Source: Vitrella brassicaformis (Eukaryota; Sar; Vitrellaceae). From it: 64,000 bases of DNA. How positions within the stretch are numbered: the first letter of the stretch is position 1; each line of letters begins with the position of its first letter. Location of the stretch: positions 65,445-129,444 of the forward strand of contig CDMY01000279.1 of NCBI GenBank assembly GCA_001179505.1, written 5' to 3'. Made by a program: the position numbers and the translations under genes. Below are positions 54,816-64,000 of the stretch, one piece after another. Below the pieces are notes generated by a model, which saw only the letters and a list, made by a program, of their open reading frames with translations, did not search any database and had not been told where the DNA came from.

Positions 54816-57647
54816 TTAGGCTGATCGCCTTGATGTCCCGTTGGCATCGTCGTGAACAAGGCCAGCCGTGTGGATGGCGTGCAGGGCCGTCAGGACCGAC
54901 TTGATGAGCCGGCGAGTGCCGTCAGGGGGGAGCTGCAGACGGGCGAGGGTCTGCTGGATGCGGTGCAGCTGCCGCTCGTCCCTGCCCGACGACGCCAGGC
55001 CGACGCGGATGTGGAAGAGGTCCTCGAGGGTGATGGACCCCCTCCACAACTCGTCAGCAGTGGTCGGTCCCTCCAGCTGCCGCCGCTCCTCGTCCTCGTC
55101 GCCGCTCTCCTCGGCCTTCTCGTCCGCTCTCCTCGCCTCCTCAGCCGCCTTCTCCTCCCACATCTCGCGGATCTCGTCAGGCACCCAGTCGTCCTCCTCA
55201 CCCTCATCACCCACCCACCTCCTCCTCCTCCTCCTCGTCTCGGGGTGGCGCCGCTGGCCCGTCGTCGTCGGAGTCGCTGTCGTCGCCAAACCCCGGCTGT
55301 GGTGGCGGGGGTGGGGCGGATGGCCATCATGTGCGCTCGTCCTAATGTGCGAGAAGCGCACCGTCTGGCAACACCGCAGGCGTTTGAGCGGCCCCGATTT
55401 CTTGTCGCGGGTCGAACATGAGTTGCATTGTTCATCCATGGCGGCACTCGAGAGCTGACAAATCGGGCACACGGCATCGTCCCAGCCGTCGTCGCTCTAC
55501 CCACCAACAGCAACACATGACAAGGTATCACTCTTCCTATCTCTCTGCGTGTCTGTCTGTCTGTCCATCTCTGTCTTTCTGTCAGTGTGTCCCGCTGCAT
55601 ACCACGGTCGGTGCGTATCTTTCGATGCACGGGTCGCACATGCGGTGGTTGCACACCAGCATTGCCTGTGGTATACACAGCACACAGCGTCAGTAAATCC
55701 ATCGGTGGACGCCCTGCAACGTGTGGTGCGGTGTGGTGTAGCATCATTCACCTGGGTGTTGCACGTGCTGCAGTCCCCCAGGAAACGAGCGAGAGGGCCA
55801 AACCGCGGCGTCCCAGAGCTACAGACACGCACAGAGGTACCATGAGTGTGCGTGAGAGGTGTGGTGTGTGTTCCTGTCAGGTGTGTACTGGTAGAGTATG
55901 TCGTAGTGGCCTGGGCGATGCAACAGGGTGATCGTCCTGGTGCCTGGGCGCCTCAGGTGCTTCTCTGGGTACTCCACGATGGCCAGCAACTTGCGGTCCT
56001 GAGTGACGTATAAGACATGCTAAAACAGTAGCATTCTACTTGTTTTCTTCTCACTTACCAGATAAACGATGTCGATGTTGACCCCGAAATGCGCGGCCGC
56101 CGCAGGGGCTACAATTCCCGCCTCAGCGTCCTCATCTGACACACAATACACAGAGAAGAGAAACACCACGCACAGATATCGGCGACTGCACAGACAGACA
56201 GGTCCACCCCTCCTCCCTCTCTGTGTGTTTCCTCACCCATCGGAAGCACCACGTTGTTGACGAACTCCTCAATACTGACGAAGTTCTCCTCTTCGTTGTC
56301 GGCGGCTGCCGACGATGACGAGTCGGTTTTGGACTCTTGATATGTCTGCCCGCCGGCCTGCACCGGCTGATCGGCGTTGGTACGCAGGTACTTGGCCACC
56401 ACCAAACGCACCATCAGCACTGAACGAACGAATGAAGCGACACAAGCGGATGGAGAGCGCAGACACACCAGACCACACACGCTGAGCCTGCCGGTTGCTT
56501 GGTATGTGTGTGTGTGTGTTTGCGCCTCACTCACCAAGGTCGCGGTCCAGTTGGATGTTGGTCATCAGCTCATGATACCTCTTGTCACCACGAAGGCCCT
56601 GCAAGCTGCCGTACTGACTCGTAAGGCCGTTGGACTGCAGCAGGTCATCGGGGATGCGGAAGAAATTGCGCGCCCGAGAAAAACAATTTCCTGTGTACAC
56701 AAGACACAGACAATCCCACCTGGTGGATGGATGGATGGATGTGGCCTCACCTTCTCCATAGCCCTTTGCCACCAGCGTGTCGATGTTTCTCCGGTGATCC
56801 GGGCTGGCCTCGCGGCCCCTCACCTCAGCCCTCTCGGTATTGGTTCCCCCTCCACCACATCTGGCTGCGCCTGCACACCGGTGGCCTTGCCCTGTGGGTG
56901 CGCCCGGACGGCGGCGTCTCGCACGCTGCGTTGGACGGCCGAGGGGGGAGGGAGGGGGGAGAAGGCGAGCGTGAGGGTGAGACAGGGGCTGAGGACGGGA
57001 TTTGCGAAGGGGAGACCGACGCCGAGGCCGGGCTCCCCGACGCCGTGGACGGCTGGGCTGGGCTGGTCACCGCCTCTAGTTGCTGATATGTGCAACACAA
57101 ACGAACGAACAAAGCACATGTGTGTTGGGTGTGTGCGCATGAATGGTATACGTATTGAAGAGTTTTGTGCCCTCCTGACACGCAGACAGACAGACAGACA
57201 TGCATGCATCCATGCGCCTCTCCTCCTATCGTGTGGCGCTGTGATGTGACGTCTGTACCAGTAGCTCCTCGCTTCCCTTCCTGACCTGGGCGATTATCTT
57301 CTGGGCCACCTCGATTGCCGTCTTGATCCGAAAGATGGTGGTGAAGATGGCCGAGACCTGCACCGCACAAACCCACACAGAGCCACCCGCATGGTCCTTA
57401 AAGCCGTTCGTCCGTCCGTGCTTACATCTGGATCCTTGTCAAAGATGTTGAGGTTGAGTTCCTTGGCTTTGGTCTCGGCCTGGCTCGAAATCTCCGTCAA
57501 CTGCTTCGCCAACCTACACACAAACACACACACACACAGACACACGGACACACAGACATTCCAGTCAGTCACATAGGACAAACGTGTGGATGCGATTTTT
57601 TTCATCGCTGGGTGGCTTCTCACTCACATCTTCTCACGAGCCGGCAG
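54816..57647 (-). CDS. Otubain-like OTU deubiquitinase fused to a RING-HC finger
   Basis: Upstream exons are helical: LPAREK (57628-57647), MLAKQLTEISSQAETKAKEL and VSAIFTTIFRIKTAIEVAQK. The OTU core follows: NIDTLVAKGYGEGNCFSRAR with the catalytic Cys (family DGNCF; here EGNCF), LRGDKRYHELMTNIQLDRDL, LMVRLVVAKYLRTNADQP, VSIEEFVNNVVLPMGE, AAHFGVNIDIVYL and ITLLHRPGHYDILY, which holds the catalytic His and Asp of otubains. The next exon joins in frame (HSGTPRFGPLARFLG) into a RING: DCSTC, AMLVCNHRMCDPC, DDAVCPIC (C-x2-C...C-x-H-x2-C-x2-C...C-x2-C). A second Cys pair (CNSC) and an acidic helical tail end at 54816-54818. A protease and a ligase domain thus sit in one chain. The true N-terminus is not located, and the splice near 56830 is uncertain. 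Confidence 0.8.
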
Positions 57648-57830
57648 CTACCCACAGCACCCAGACACAGAACTGTCGTGTTTCTGTGCGCGCGCCTGTG
57701 TGTATGTGTTGTGTGTAAGAGGCGTGAACCGGGAAGTAGCGGCCGTCTCCGTCGAGAGGGGAGGGTTGGGAAAGGCCGGGGCGAGCCACACACGACAAAA
57801 ACCAGCCGACAAGACGACAAACAGAGGAGA

Positions 57831-58994
57831 ATGGAAGGAATGCGAGGGAAAAAAAAGCTTAACGGTAGGGTTTCGCGTTTGTCTCGAAAATTCTCGCCGC
57901 ATACGTCTGGAAAAAGTGAATCTCACCGCCGTCGTTGATGAAGACGATGGAGACGACAACGCTCAGGAGAGCACCGGTGAGACCGAGCTCGAGAAGGTCG
58001 AGAAGGTGATCAGACAGGAGCGCCAGGTGGCTGAAGGTGAGCCTCGCTCAATTGCATGCCAAATTTGTTGCATACACGCAGGCAGAGAGGGGGCACAGGT
58101 AGCCAGACAGATGGGCAGTCAGCTGCGTGGGAGGGAGGGATGCGTGTGTGTGATGGCACTGCACATGCCTGGCCTCAATTGGTGTTGGTTCTGTGGGTGG
58201 GGTGTTGCAGAGCTGGCCCGTTACGACCGCGGGCAGCTGTTTGAGCTGTGGGAGGAGAAGGAGTACCTGAAGGGTAGGCCCCAACACCGGCATACCTCCC
58301 TGTCAGTCGCTGTCAGTTCTTTATGTGGTGTCTGGCTGTGTGTGGTCCACGGCGTGCAGGCCTTGTGAATAAGTGGAGGCAGAGGCAGCAGGCGGACGCA
58401 GAGAGACTGAATAAGGCTCTCAACAACATGGAGAAGGCCAAATCGAACCAGGTGCATACACGAATATGGCTTGTCGGCATGTCGGCGGGCAGATCTAGAT
58501 CTCCTTTCTGTCTGCGTGCTTGTGTGTGATGTTGTGAGTACAGGAAATACTCGTCGCCGCTGCCGCCAAACTGGAGGTCAGTGGCTGAGCCCCCCTCTCC
58601 CCCTACACCCAGACACACAAAGAGACAAAGCGAGCGATCGAGCGAAGACTCTTTCCCTTTTTCTTTCTGCGGCTCACAGGAGGAGAAGGAGGAGCTAGAG
58701 AAGGAAAACGCCGCGCTGAAGGCCACGATAGCCAAGCTGCAGCAGGTACACATGCGTACTGCACAGACCCACACATGCTGGGAGAGAGACAGAGGGGTGG
58801 GGGGGCACAACACACGCAGCCACCACCTCTATATGTGGGGTGTGTGTACAGGCGCAGTTGTCAAGCGCGGCTGATGATGGGGGTGCCGCGGACGTGGAGG
58901 TACGCGTGCGTATATGATATGGGTGGCTGCGGTTATGCATGCAGCTTCTCTTCCCTCTGTGTGTGTATGGCAGGACGAGTCGGCCGAGACGTAG
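57831..58994 (+). CDS. Small coiled-coil protein
   Basis: ATG at 57831 gives MEGMRGKKKLN, then a 52-base intron (57868-57919) to VNLTAVVDEDDGDDNAQEST and GETELEKVEKVIRQERQVAE. Small exons continue ELARYDRGQLFELWEEKEYL, LVNKWRQRQQADAERLNKAL, EILVAAAAKLE, EEKEELEKENAALKATIAKL and an acidic end DESAET (TAG 58992-58994). Almost the whole protein is charged helix with heptad-like Leu spacing. The partner and function are unknown. It is divergent from the OTU-RING gene. A telobox-like TAGGGTTT is at 57866-57873, inside the first intron. Confidence 0.65.
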
Positions 58995-60200
58995 ACAGAA
59001 CACCCAGTCGGACACACACACACATTTCATTGATCCATCCATACATGTACGTAGCTAAAAGGGGGAGGAGAGGGGCATCCCATCCGACGACATCACATCA
59101 CACACGAAAGACAGACCGATAGAATGCAGACGCACCGTGACGCGCCTTTTTTTCTCTTGACCCACCCACCCACCCACCCACCGACCCACCCACCGACAAA
59201 CTACCGACAGACAGATGTATTTGCACTTCCTTGTTTTTCCTTGGTTCATTTATGGATCGATGCACTGGATGGACGTTGATTTATTGCCTAGGACGCTTCC
59301 GCCTGCACATTTGTCTGTCCGCCCGGCTGCTAAGTTGGCTGTCTTGCTTTGTGTGGTTTGTGTGTGTGTGTGTGTATGTGTGATTGTGTGTACAGCTGTC
59401 TGTCTGTCCGTCCGTGGAAAGCGTTGTGTATAATGGATGTATTGTTGGCTGGCTGACTGATGTGCATGGCAAGAGACCTGCCTCCATCCCTCGGTGTGTG
59501 TATATAAATTTCAAGGAGACGTCAGTCACAGGTGCACATCCGTCCAGCACAAGCACCCCTGCAAATCAATACCCATGCAAACAGGGCACGCTCACATCCT
59601 GACTGACATCCCATTTCCACCTTTCGGTGAATGAATACCTTTCAGGCATTCCCCTCCAGCTCTCAAACACGCACTCACCAGAGTACCACTGGAAGAGAGT
59701 GAGTGACTGAGACAGAGAGCTGCGTGTGTACACTGGCCAGTCTGTGTTGGGGTGATACCCATGCAAGAAGGGAGAGTCGCAGCTGGGGTGCGTGTGAGTG
59801 ACTGTCTTGGCTCTCCGTTGTGCTCTATCCCCTCAGTTCCCTTGTTGCAATGCGGCGAGTGAGCGGAGCAATCGTTCGTTGAGTATTCGTCTAGGGTACA
59901 TGGACGTGTGCGCGTCTGCCGTGCCTGCGGCGACATTCCCGTGGATACACACGCTGTCGTTTGAGTCACGCTGTCGTTTGAGTCACTTTGTTGATAAATG
60001 ACCACACACATGCACTCACTATAGTGTCTCTCTGTCTGCCTGTCTGTCCAGAAGGTATACCTGCCGTACGCAGACGTACGTCTGGCATGTCTGTCTACAC
60101 TATGTAGGTGGGGTGGGTGGCTACAGCTTGCGTCCCCACGCCACGGGACACCCCCACCAGCCCAGCCAGCCCCAGGCATGACATACGTACGTACATCAAA
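58995..60200. other. Long 3' intergenic region with CCCA and TG repeats
   Basis: No gene supported. It contains a CCCA/CCGA tandem at 59161-59197 and TG-rich sequence at about 59350-59390. Short ORFs here lack exon partners. Confidence 0.5.
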
Positions 60201-62594
60201 TCACGCCTCCTGTTCCTGTTCGGCCTTGCCATTGGTGGCCTCCTGCTCAGACCGACCCTTCTTCTTGGCCTTCTTCGGATTAGCTGACGTCTGACACACA
60301 CAAGTAGATTAGATAGAGAGGACCCGCCCGTGAGCTGTGCATGGTGGGTGATTCGTTGACGCAATGGGTGCGTGGGTGCGTACAGCAAGGATCTTCTTGA
60401 GGTCCTCATCCTGCACTGTGAACTCCGACTGGATCTGAGAATCCTGGCCGAGCGCCAGACCTGCAAAACATACATGCGCACAGGCCCGCAAAGGTCGGTC
60501 GAGACCATGAACTGCATGTGCTGGCCTGCCTCGACACACCCAGCCACTGACCAGTAATCTTCTTGGTTCCGCCTGGCAGGAGCAGCAGAGTGAATTTAAA
60601 CTGGGCAACGTACTCACCCTGATCAATGAATGATAGACAGAGAGACAGACAAATGGCATACGGCTGGCTGCAGGTAGGTGTGCGTGCTGCGATAGCTCTC
60701 TCATATTGGTTTACTCACGGACCTGTTTCTCGCAGAGGACGGGGTATGGATGGAGCAGCTCGTGGCGCATGCACTCCGACACGCCCACACGCATCGCCTG
60801 AACGAATGACCCACACACACAGACACAGATAGCACCCAGGAGTGGACATATGCTCCGTGTGCAGTGTGGGCAATTTACTCGCTCATCCTCGACAGATCGG
60901 ATGTTGAACGGCAGCGTCGGAAACCCTGCAGACCGACCGACCCACACAACAAACAAGGCAAACCCACAGATGCTGCAGTGGGGCATCTGCTCGCTCGTCT
61001 TTGGCGAGTCTTACTTCTGTTGACCTGCAAGTACAACACAAAAACACACGTGTTGTTTGTGCGACGTGTAGAGAACAGCGTCAATCATCTATCTCTTTCA
61101 CCTCTGCCAGGAATGACCGCGCGAGCTGTGTCTTGAGGCCGTAGTTGGTCTCCACTGCCCTCTTATAGATGGTCGTCTTGTGCTCCGACTACACGCACAG
61201 CTCCGCGTCCAACACAAAATGATGCATTTGCGCGTGTGTGTGTGTGGAGGTTGGTTGCTTGCTTACTTCCTTTGGTTTGCCCTCGCCGGTGGACATGACG
61301 ATGTCGATGCCGTACACTTCATTCATGCCAAACTCGAACTCATCGACCTGTGTGCACACATTCAGGGGCAGACAGACATGCAGCCGCCCCACGCATCGCA
61401 TGAATCTGTCAAGAGAGGCGACTGACTTTTGTGGCTGTCTGGCAGAAGCTGACCTTTTCCTCGGGGAGTTCCTTTGCGATGATGACCTGGTTGCCGTCAA
61501 TCACGTGGCGCTTCATCTGATGCGATAGGTTCCCTGCCACACAAACCAATCACATGAAGCCACACAGGCGACTCCCTCCCTGCCCCTCTCTCGCTGCTCG
61601 CTGCCTGCCTGCCTGCCTCCTGCGTGAGAGTGTGTGTGTCCCAAGGTACATACACACATACAAACCTTGCATGGGAGAGCACTGGAACTCGCTGGCGGCC
61701 TTGTTGATGACGGCGGTGACGTCGGTGTTCTTGTTGCCCACCTTGACCTTCCGCAGCGCCGCCTCGGCCGCCGTCCAGGCAGCCCGCAGCACATCGGCCT
61801 TCCTGCCCGTCACGGCAGACCCCTCCCCATTCGACTCGTCGCCCTCTGCAGGGCCGACCACCACTGTGTGGGCAGCCACACAGATGTAGCCGTCGATGTG
61901 ACCCCCCATGTCACTGCACGACGACACACACACATGCAAACAGAGAAGAAGAGGACCAAATGAGATGGTTGCCTAAGTGGCTTTCCAGCAAGGGTACGTA
62001 TGCAGGATGCGTACACTTTGGCGAGGTCTCCCTTCTGCAGTGTGTACGAGTCGCCCGGGAGTGGCGAAAAGTGTCCGGACACCTCGTTGACAGAGATGCA
62101 GGTCGGGAAGGCCAGACCCTTCTCAACCTAACACACAAAGCGGCAACACATGCGACGGGCCGGTTGAATCGCAAGTCATCGCAGACAGTGGATCAGAGTG
62201 TGTGACCTTCTTCTTGCCGCCCTTCTTGGCATTGTAGAGCCCCGCCGTCTTGTCCTCTATGAAGGAGTCTCCCAACCGACATAGCTCGAGCACATCCGCA
62301 CCCTCCACACACTTGGACACCACGCTCTCCAGCGCGGCATTCACGATGTCCCCTACCGTCCTGTACTTACTGCACACACCAACAGCACACACAACACACA
62401 CACACACGCACACACGACGTAGATCTGCCGTGATGCACGTGCCAATCTGGCCTGCCATTTGTCCCATCCCCTCCCGTGCAGTTGTGCCTTGCTTGTGGTG
62501 CACTTGACTTGACTCACGTGGTGACATCAGGGTTGGCTAGCGATGTGTCCTCAGGCGCCTCATCAGCAGGGGTCGCATCCTCAGCATGATCCAT
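60201..62594 (-). CDS. PA2G4: Proliferation-associated protein 2G4 / EBP1 (M24 aminopeptidase fold)
   Basis: ATG at 62592-62594 gives MDHAEDATPADEAPEDTSLA. Exons in order: KYRTVGDIVNAALESVVSKC with LCRLGDSFIEDKTAGLYN, GLAFPTCISVNEVSGHFSPL (the FPTC.S.N hallmark), DMGGHIDGYICVAAHTVVVG, VLRAAWTAAEAALRKVKVGN, GIDIVMSTGEGKPKE, TIYKRAVETNYGLKTQLARS, FPTLPFNIRSVEDE, VSECMRHELLHPYPVLCEK, VAQFKFTLLLLPGG, and a Lys-rich tail NPKKAKKKGRSEQEATNGKA. The order and motifs are those of PA2G4, a ribosome-associated factor near the peptide tunnel exit that keeps the methionine aminopeptidase fold without its metal site. The stop is at 60201-60203. Head-to-head with AP-3 delta. Confidence 0.9.
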
Positions 62595-62805
62595 TGTTAT
62601 CGCGGAACGCTTGCGGCGGCCGACACAGCAGGGATTTCTGAACACCTCAAGAAAGATGCGGAAAGGGGACTTAATCAATGCTAAGCTCGCGCGTTAGGGC
62701 GGTAAAAGATCGTGCGGTGAGGATCTGTGAAGCGAAGCAGATCTGCTGAAGTGGATGAAAAGCGAGTCGTGCTCGAGTCTCATCTTGCTGCGTTGAGTGG
62801 ATGAC
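62595..62805. promoter_or_regulatory. Divergent promoter PA2G4/AP-3 delta with octamer variant
   Basis: AGCTCGCG (one change from AGCTCGCA) lies at 62684-62691, 90 and 115 bases from the two start codons. Confidence 0.35.
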
Positions 62806-64000
62806 ATGTTTTCCACAAAGTCCCTGCACAACCTCGTGCGAGGCCTGCGAGCAGCCAAGTAAGATGGTCGCACGAAGGAGCAATCACGTGGCTGGCTTGT
62901 GTGGATGTGTGTGTGTGTGTGGATGTGTGTGTGTGTGTGTGTGTGGATATGGCTGCCACCCACCCAGGGGTGATGAGTCGCAGTACATATCTCAGTGTGT
63001 GGAGGAGTGCAAGCGCGAGGCGCGGTCCAAGAACCTGCAGGTCAAGTCGACGGCGGTACTCAAGCTGGCCTACCTCCAGATGCTCAACTACGACATGAGC
63101 TGGGCGTGCTTTGCCGTCGTCGAGGTCATGAGCCACTCCAAATACACCGTCAAGCGACCCGCATACCTGGCATGCTCCATCGTCTTTGATGACGACACCG
63201 ACGTTTCGCTGCTGACCACCAACCTGTTCAAGAAGGACCTCACCAGCAAAGAGCAATTCGAGACCGGCTTGGCCCTCAACTGCATCGCATGCATGGCCTC
63301 ACCTGAAATCGCCAGAGGTCAGCCACAGACAGACACCACGTGAAGCAAGCAATCACGCAAGCTTTGACTGACTGTGCGTGTGAGTGGTGTTGTACGCATG
63401 TGTGTGTGCATGTAACTGTCTAGATTTGTCTCCTGACCTGGTGGGTCTACTGACGTCGTCCCGTCCGTATGTGCGTAAGAAGGCGGTGCTGTGCATGTAC
63501 AAGGTGTTCTACAAGTACCCGCCGGCGCTGCGGTCGTCCTTCGGTCGGCTCCGTGAGAGGCTGGGCGACGACGACCAGGGTGTGCTGACTAGTGTCATTA
63601 ACACACTACTGGAGCTGGCCAGGAAGAACGCCAAGAACTACCTCAGTCTGGTGCCGCAGCTCTATCACATCCTCACCAACACGACCAACAACTGGCTCAT
63701 CATCAAGATGCTCAAGCTCTTCCAGCTCCTCTGCCCACTCGAGCCCCGCCTGCCGCCCAAACTGCTCGAGCCACTCACCCTCATCCTCACACAAACCAAG
63801 GCCAAGTCAGTCGAGTACGAGGCCATCCGACTCATCCTCCGCGTCATGCCCAGCGACATACAACTCGTCAAGACCGCCATTGACAGACTAAGAAACTTCG
63901 TCGACTCCGTTGACAAGGTCGGCCGACTTGATTAGGGGACCAAGGAGCCCACACACACAGACAGACTTATACCTTTACAGGTATGTGTCTTCCCCTGTGT
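62806..64000 (+). CDS. AP3D1: AP-3 complex subunit delta, 5' part
   Basis: ATG at 62806 gives MFSTKSLHNLVRGLRAAK across a GTAAGA intron (from 62858) into GDESQYISQCVEECKREARS, KNLQVKSTAVLKLAYLQMLN, YDMSWACFAVVEVMSHSKYT and DVSLLTTNLFKKDLTSKEQF. The next exon has DLSPDLVGLLTSSRPYVRKK, MYKVFYKYPPALRSSFGRLR, LARKNAKNYLSLVPQLYHIL and NNWLIIKMLKLFQLLCPLEP. This is the adaptin N-terminal trunk, closest to AP-3 delta (family: AVCKLTYLQMLGYDISWAAF). AP-3 sorts cargo from endosomes to lysosome-like organelles. The exon ends RLRNFVDSVDK at a GTCGGC donor (about 63917), so the rest lies beyond the right edge. Confidence 0.9.

Noticed and set aside
57648-57959. Minus-strand ORF starting MRREFSRQTRNPTVKLFF as N-terminus of the OTU-RING protein
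   Set aside because: It overlaps the first exon of the divergent coiled-coil gene and no in-frame donor leads to the exon at 57628-57647.
1-64000. tRNA, rRNA or organelle genes
   Set aside because: I recognised no cloverleaf with conserved T-loop sequence and no rRNA core sequences when reading both strands; a tRNA scan would be needed to be certain.

Overview
This 64 kb window looks like nuclear DNA of a photosynthetic alveolate. My best guess is a chromerid close to Vitrella brassicaformis, but that name is inference, not a database match. The support is: GC-rich, intron-dense genes whose introns are short, packed with TG/CA repeats and bounded by GT...AG; two proteins with an N-terminus like a signal peptide plus transit peptide, as used for a complex plastid; an ATG12 without its C-terminal glycine, as in apicomplexans; and a UGA-ending selenoprotein K. 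There is no bacterial operon structure. I recognised no tRNA, rRNA or CRISPR array.

Layout. 0-6 kb: an unknown Q/A-rich protein (-), an intronless F-box-like membrane protein B (+) and a plastid-type nitroreductase (+). 6-17.5 kb: a small basic Cys-containing ORF (-), a C2/MCTP-like membrane protein (+), an RlmL-type THUMP rRNA methyltransferase (-) and a large ankyrin-like protein (+). 18.5-23 kb: a degenerate USP-type deubiquitinase with a tandem 948-bp duplication, then B' (-), a second copy of B in an inverted arm of about 1.8 kb. 23.5-32 kb: an unknown multi-exon protein (+), a diverged HIBCH-like mitochondrial protein (-) and a disordered protein (+). 32.7-41.6 kb: the U-box ligase UFD2/UBE4 (-), a small plastid-type membrane protein (+) and a PH-domain protein with SFI1-like repeats (-). 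42-47.6 kb: selenoprotein K (-), ATG12 (+), inositol monophosphatase (+) and a prolyl hydroxylase with a His-rich tract (-). 48-52.4 kb: an ankyrin pseudogene and a DDB1-like fragment (-), then a second F-box-like protein (+). 53.9-64 kb: an unknown protein (-), an otubain fused to a RING finger (-), a coiled-coil protein (+), PA2G4/EBP1 (-) and the 5' part of AP-3 delta (+).

The genes do not form one pathway. Ubiquitin and autophagy functions are frequent (USP, UFD2, OTU-RING, ATG12, F-box-like proteins). The arrangement is strongly head-to-head: at least ten divergent pairs lie 190-560 bp apart, and most share an octamer TGCGAGCT (or its complement) between the two start codons. I propose it as a promoter element of this genome. 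The standout gene is selenoprotein K at 42160-42577, which ordinary ORF calling would end two codons early at an in-frame UGA.
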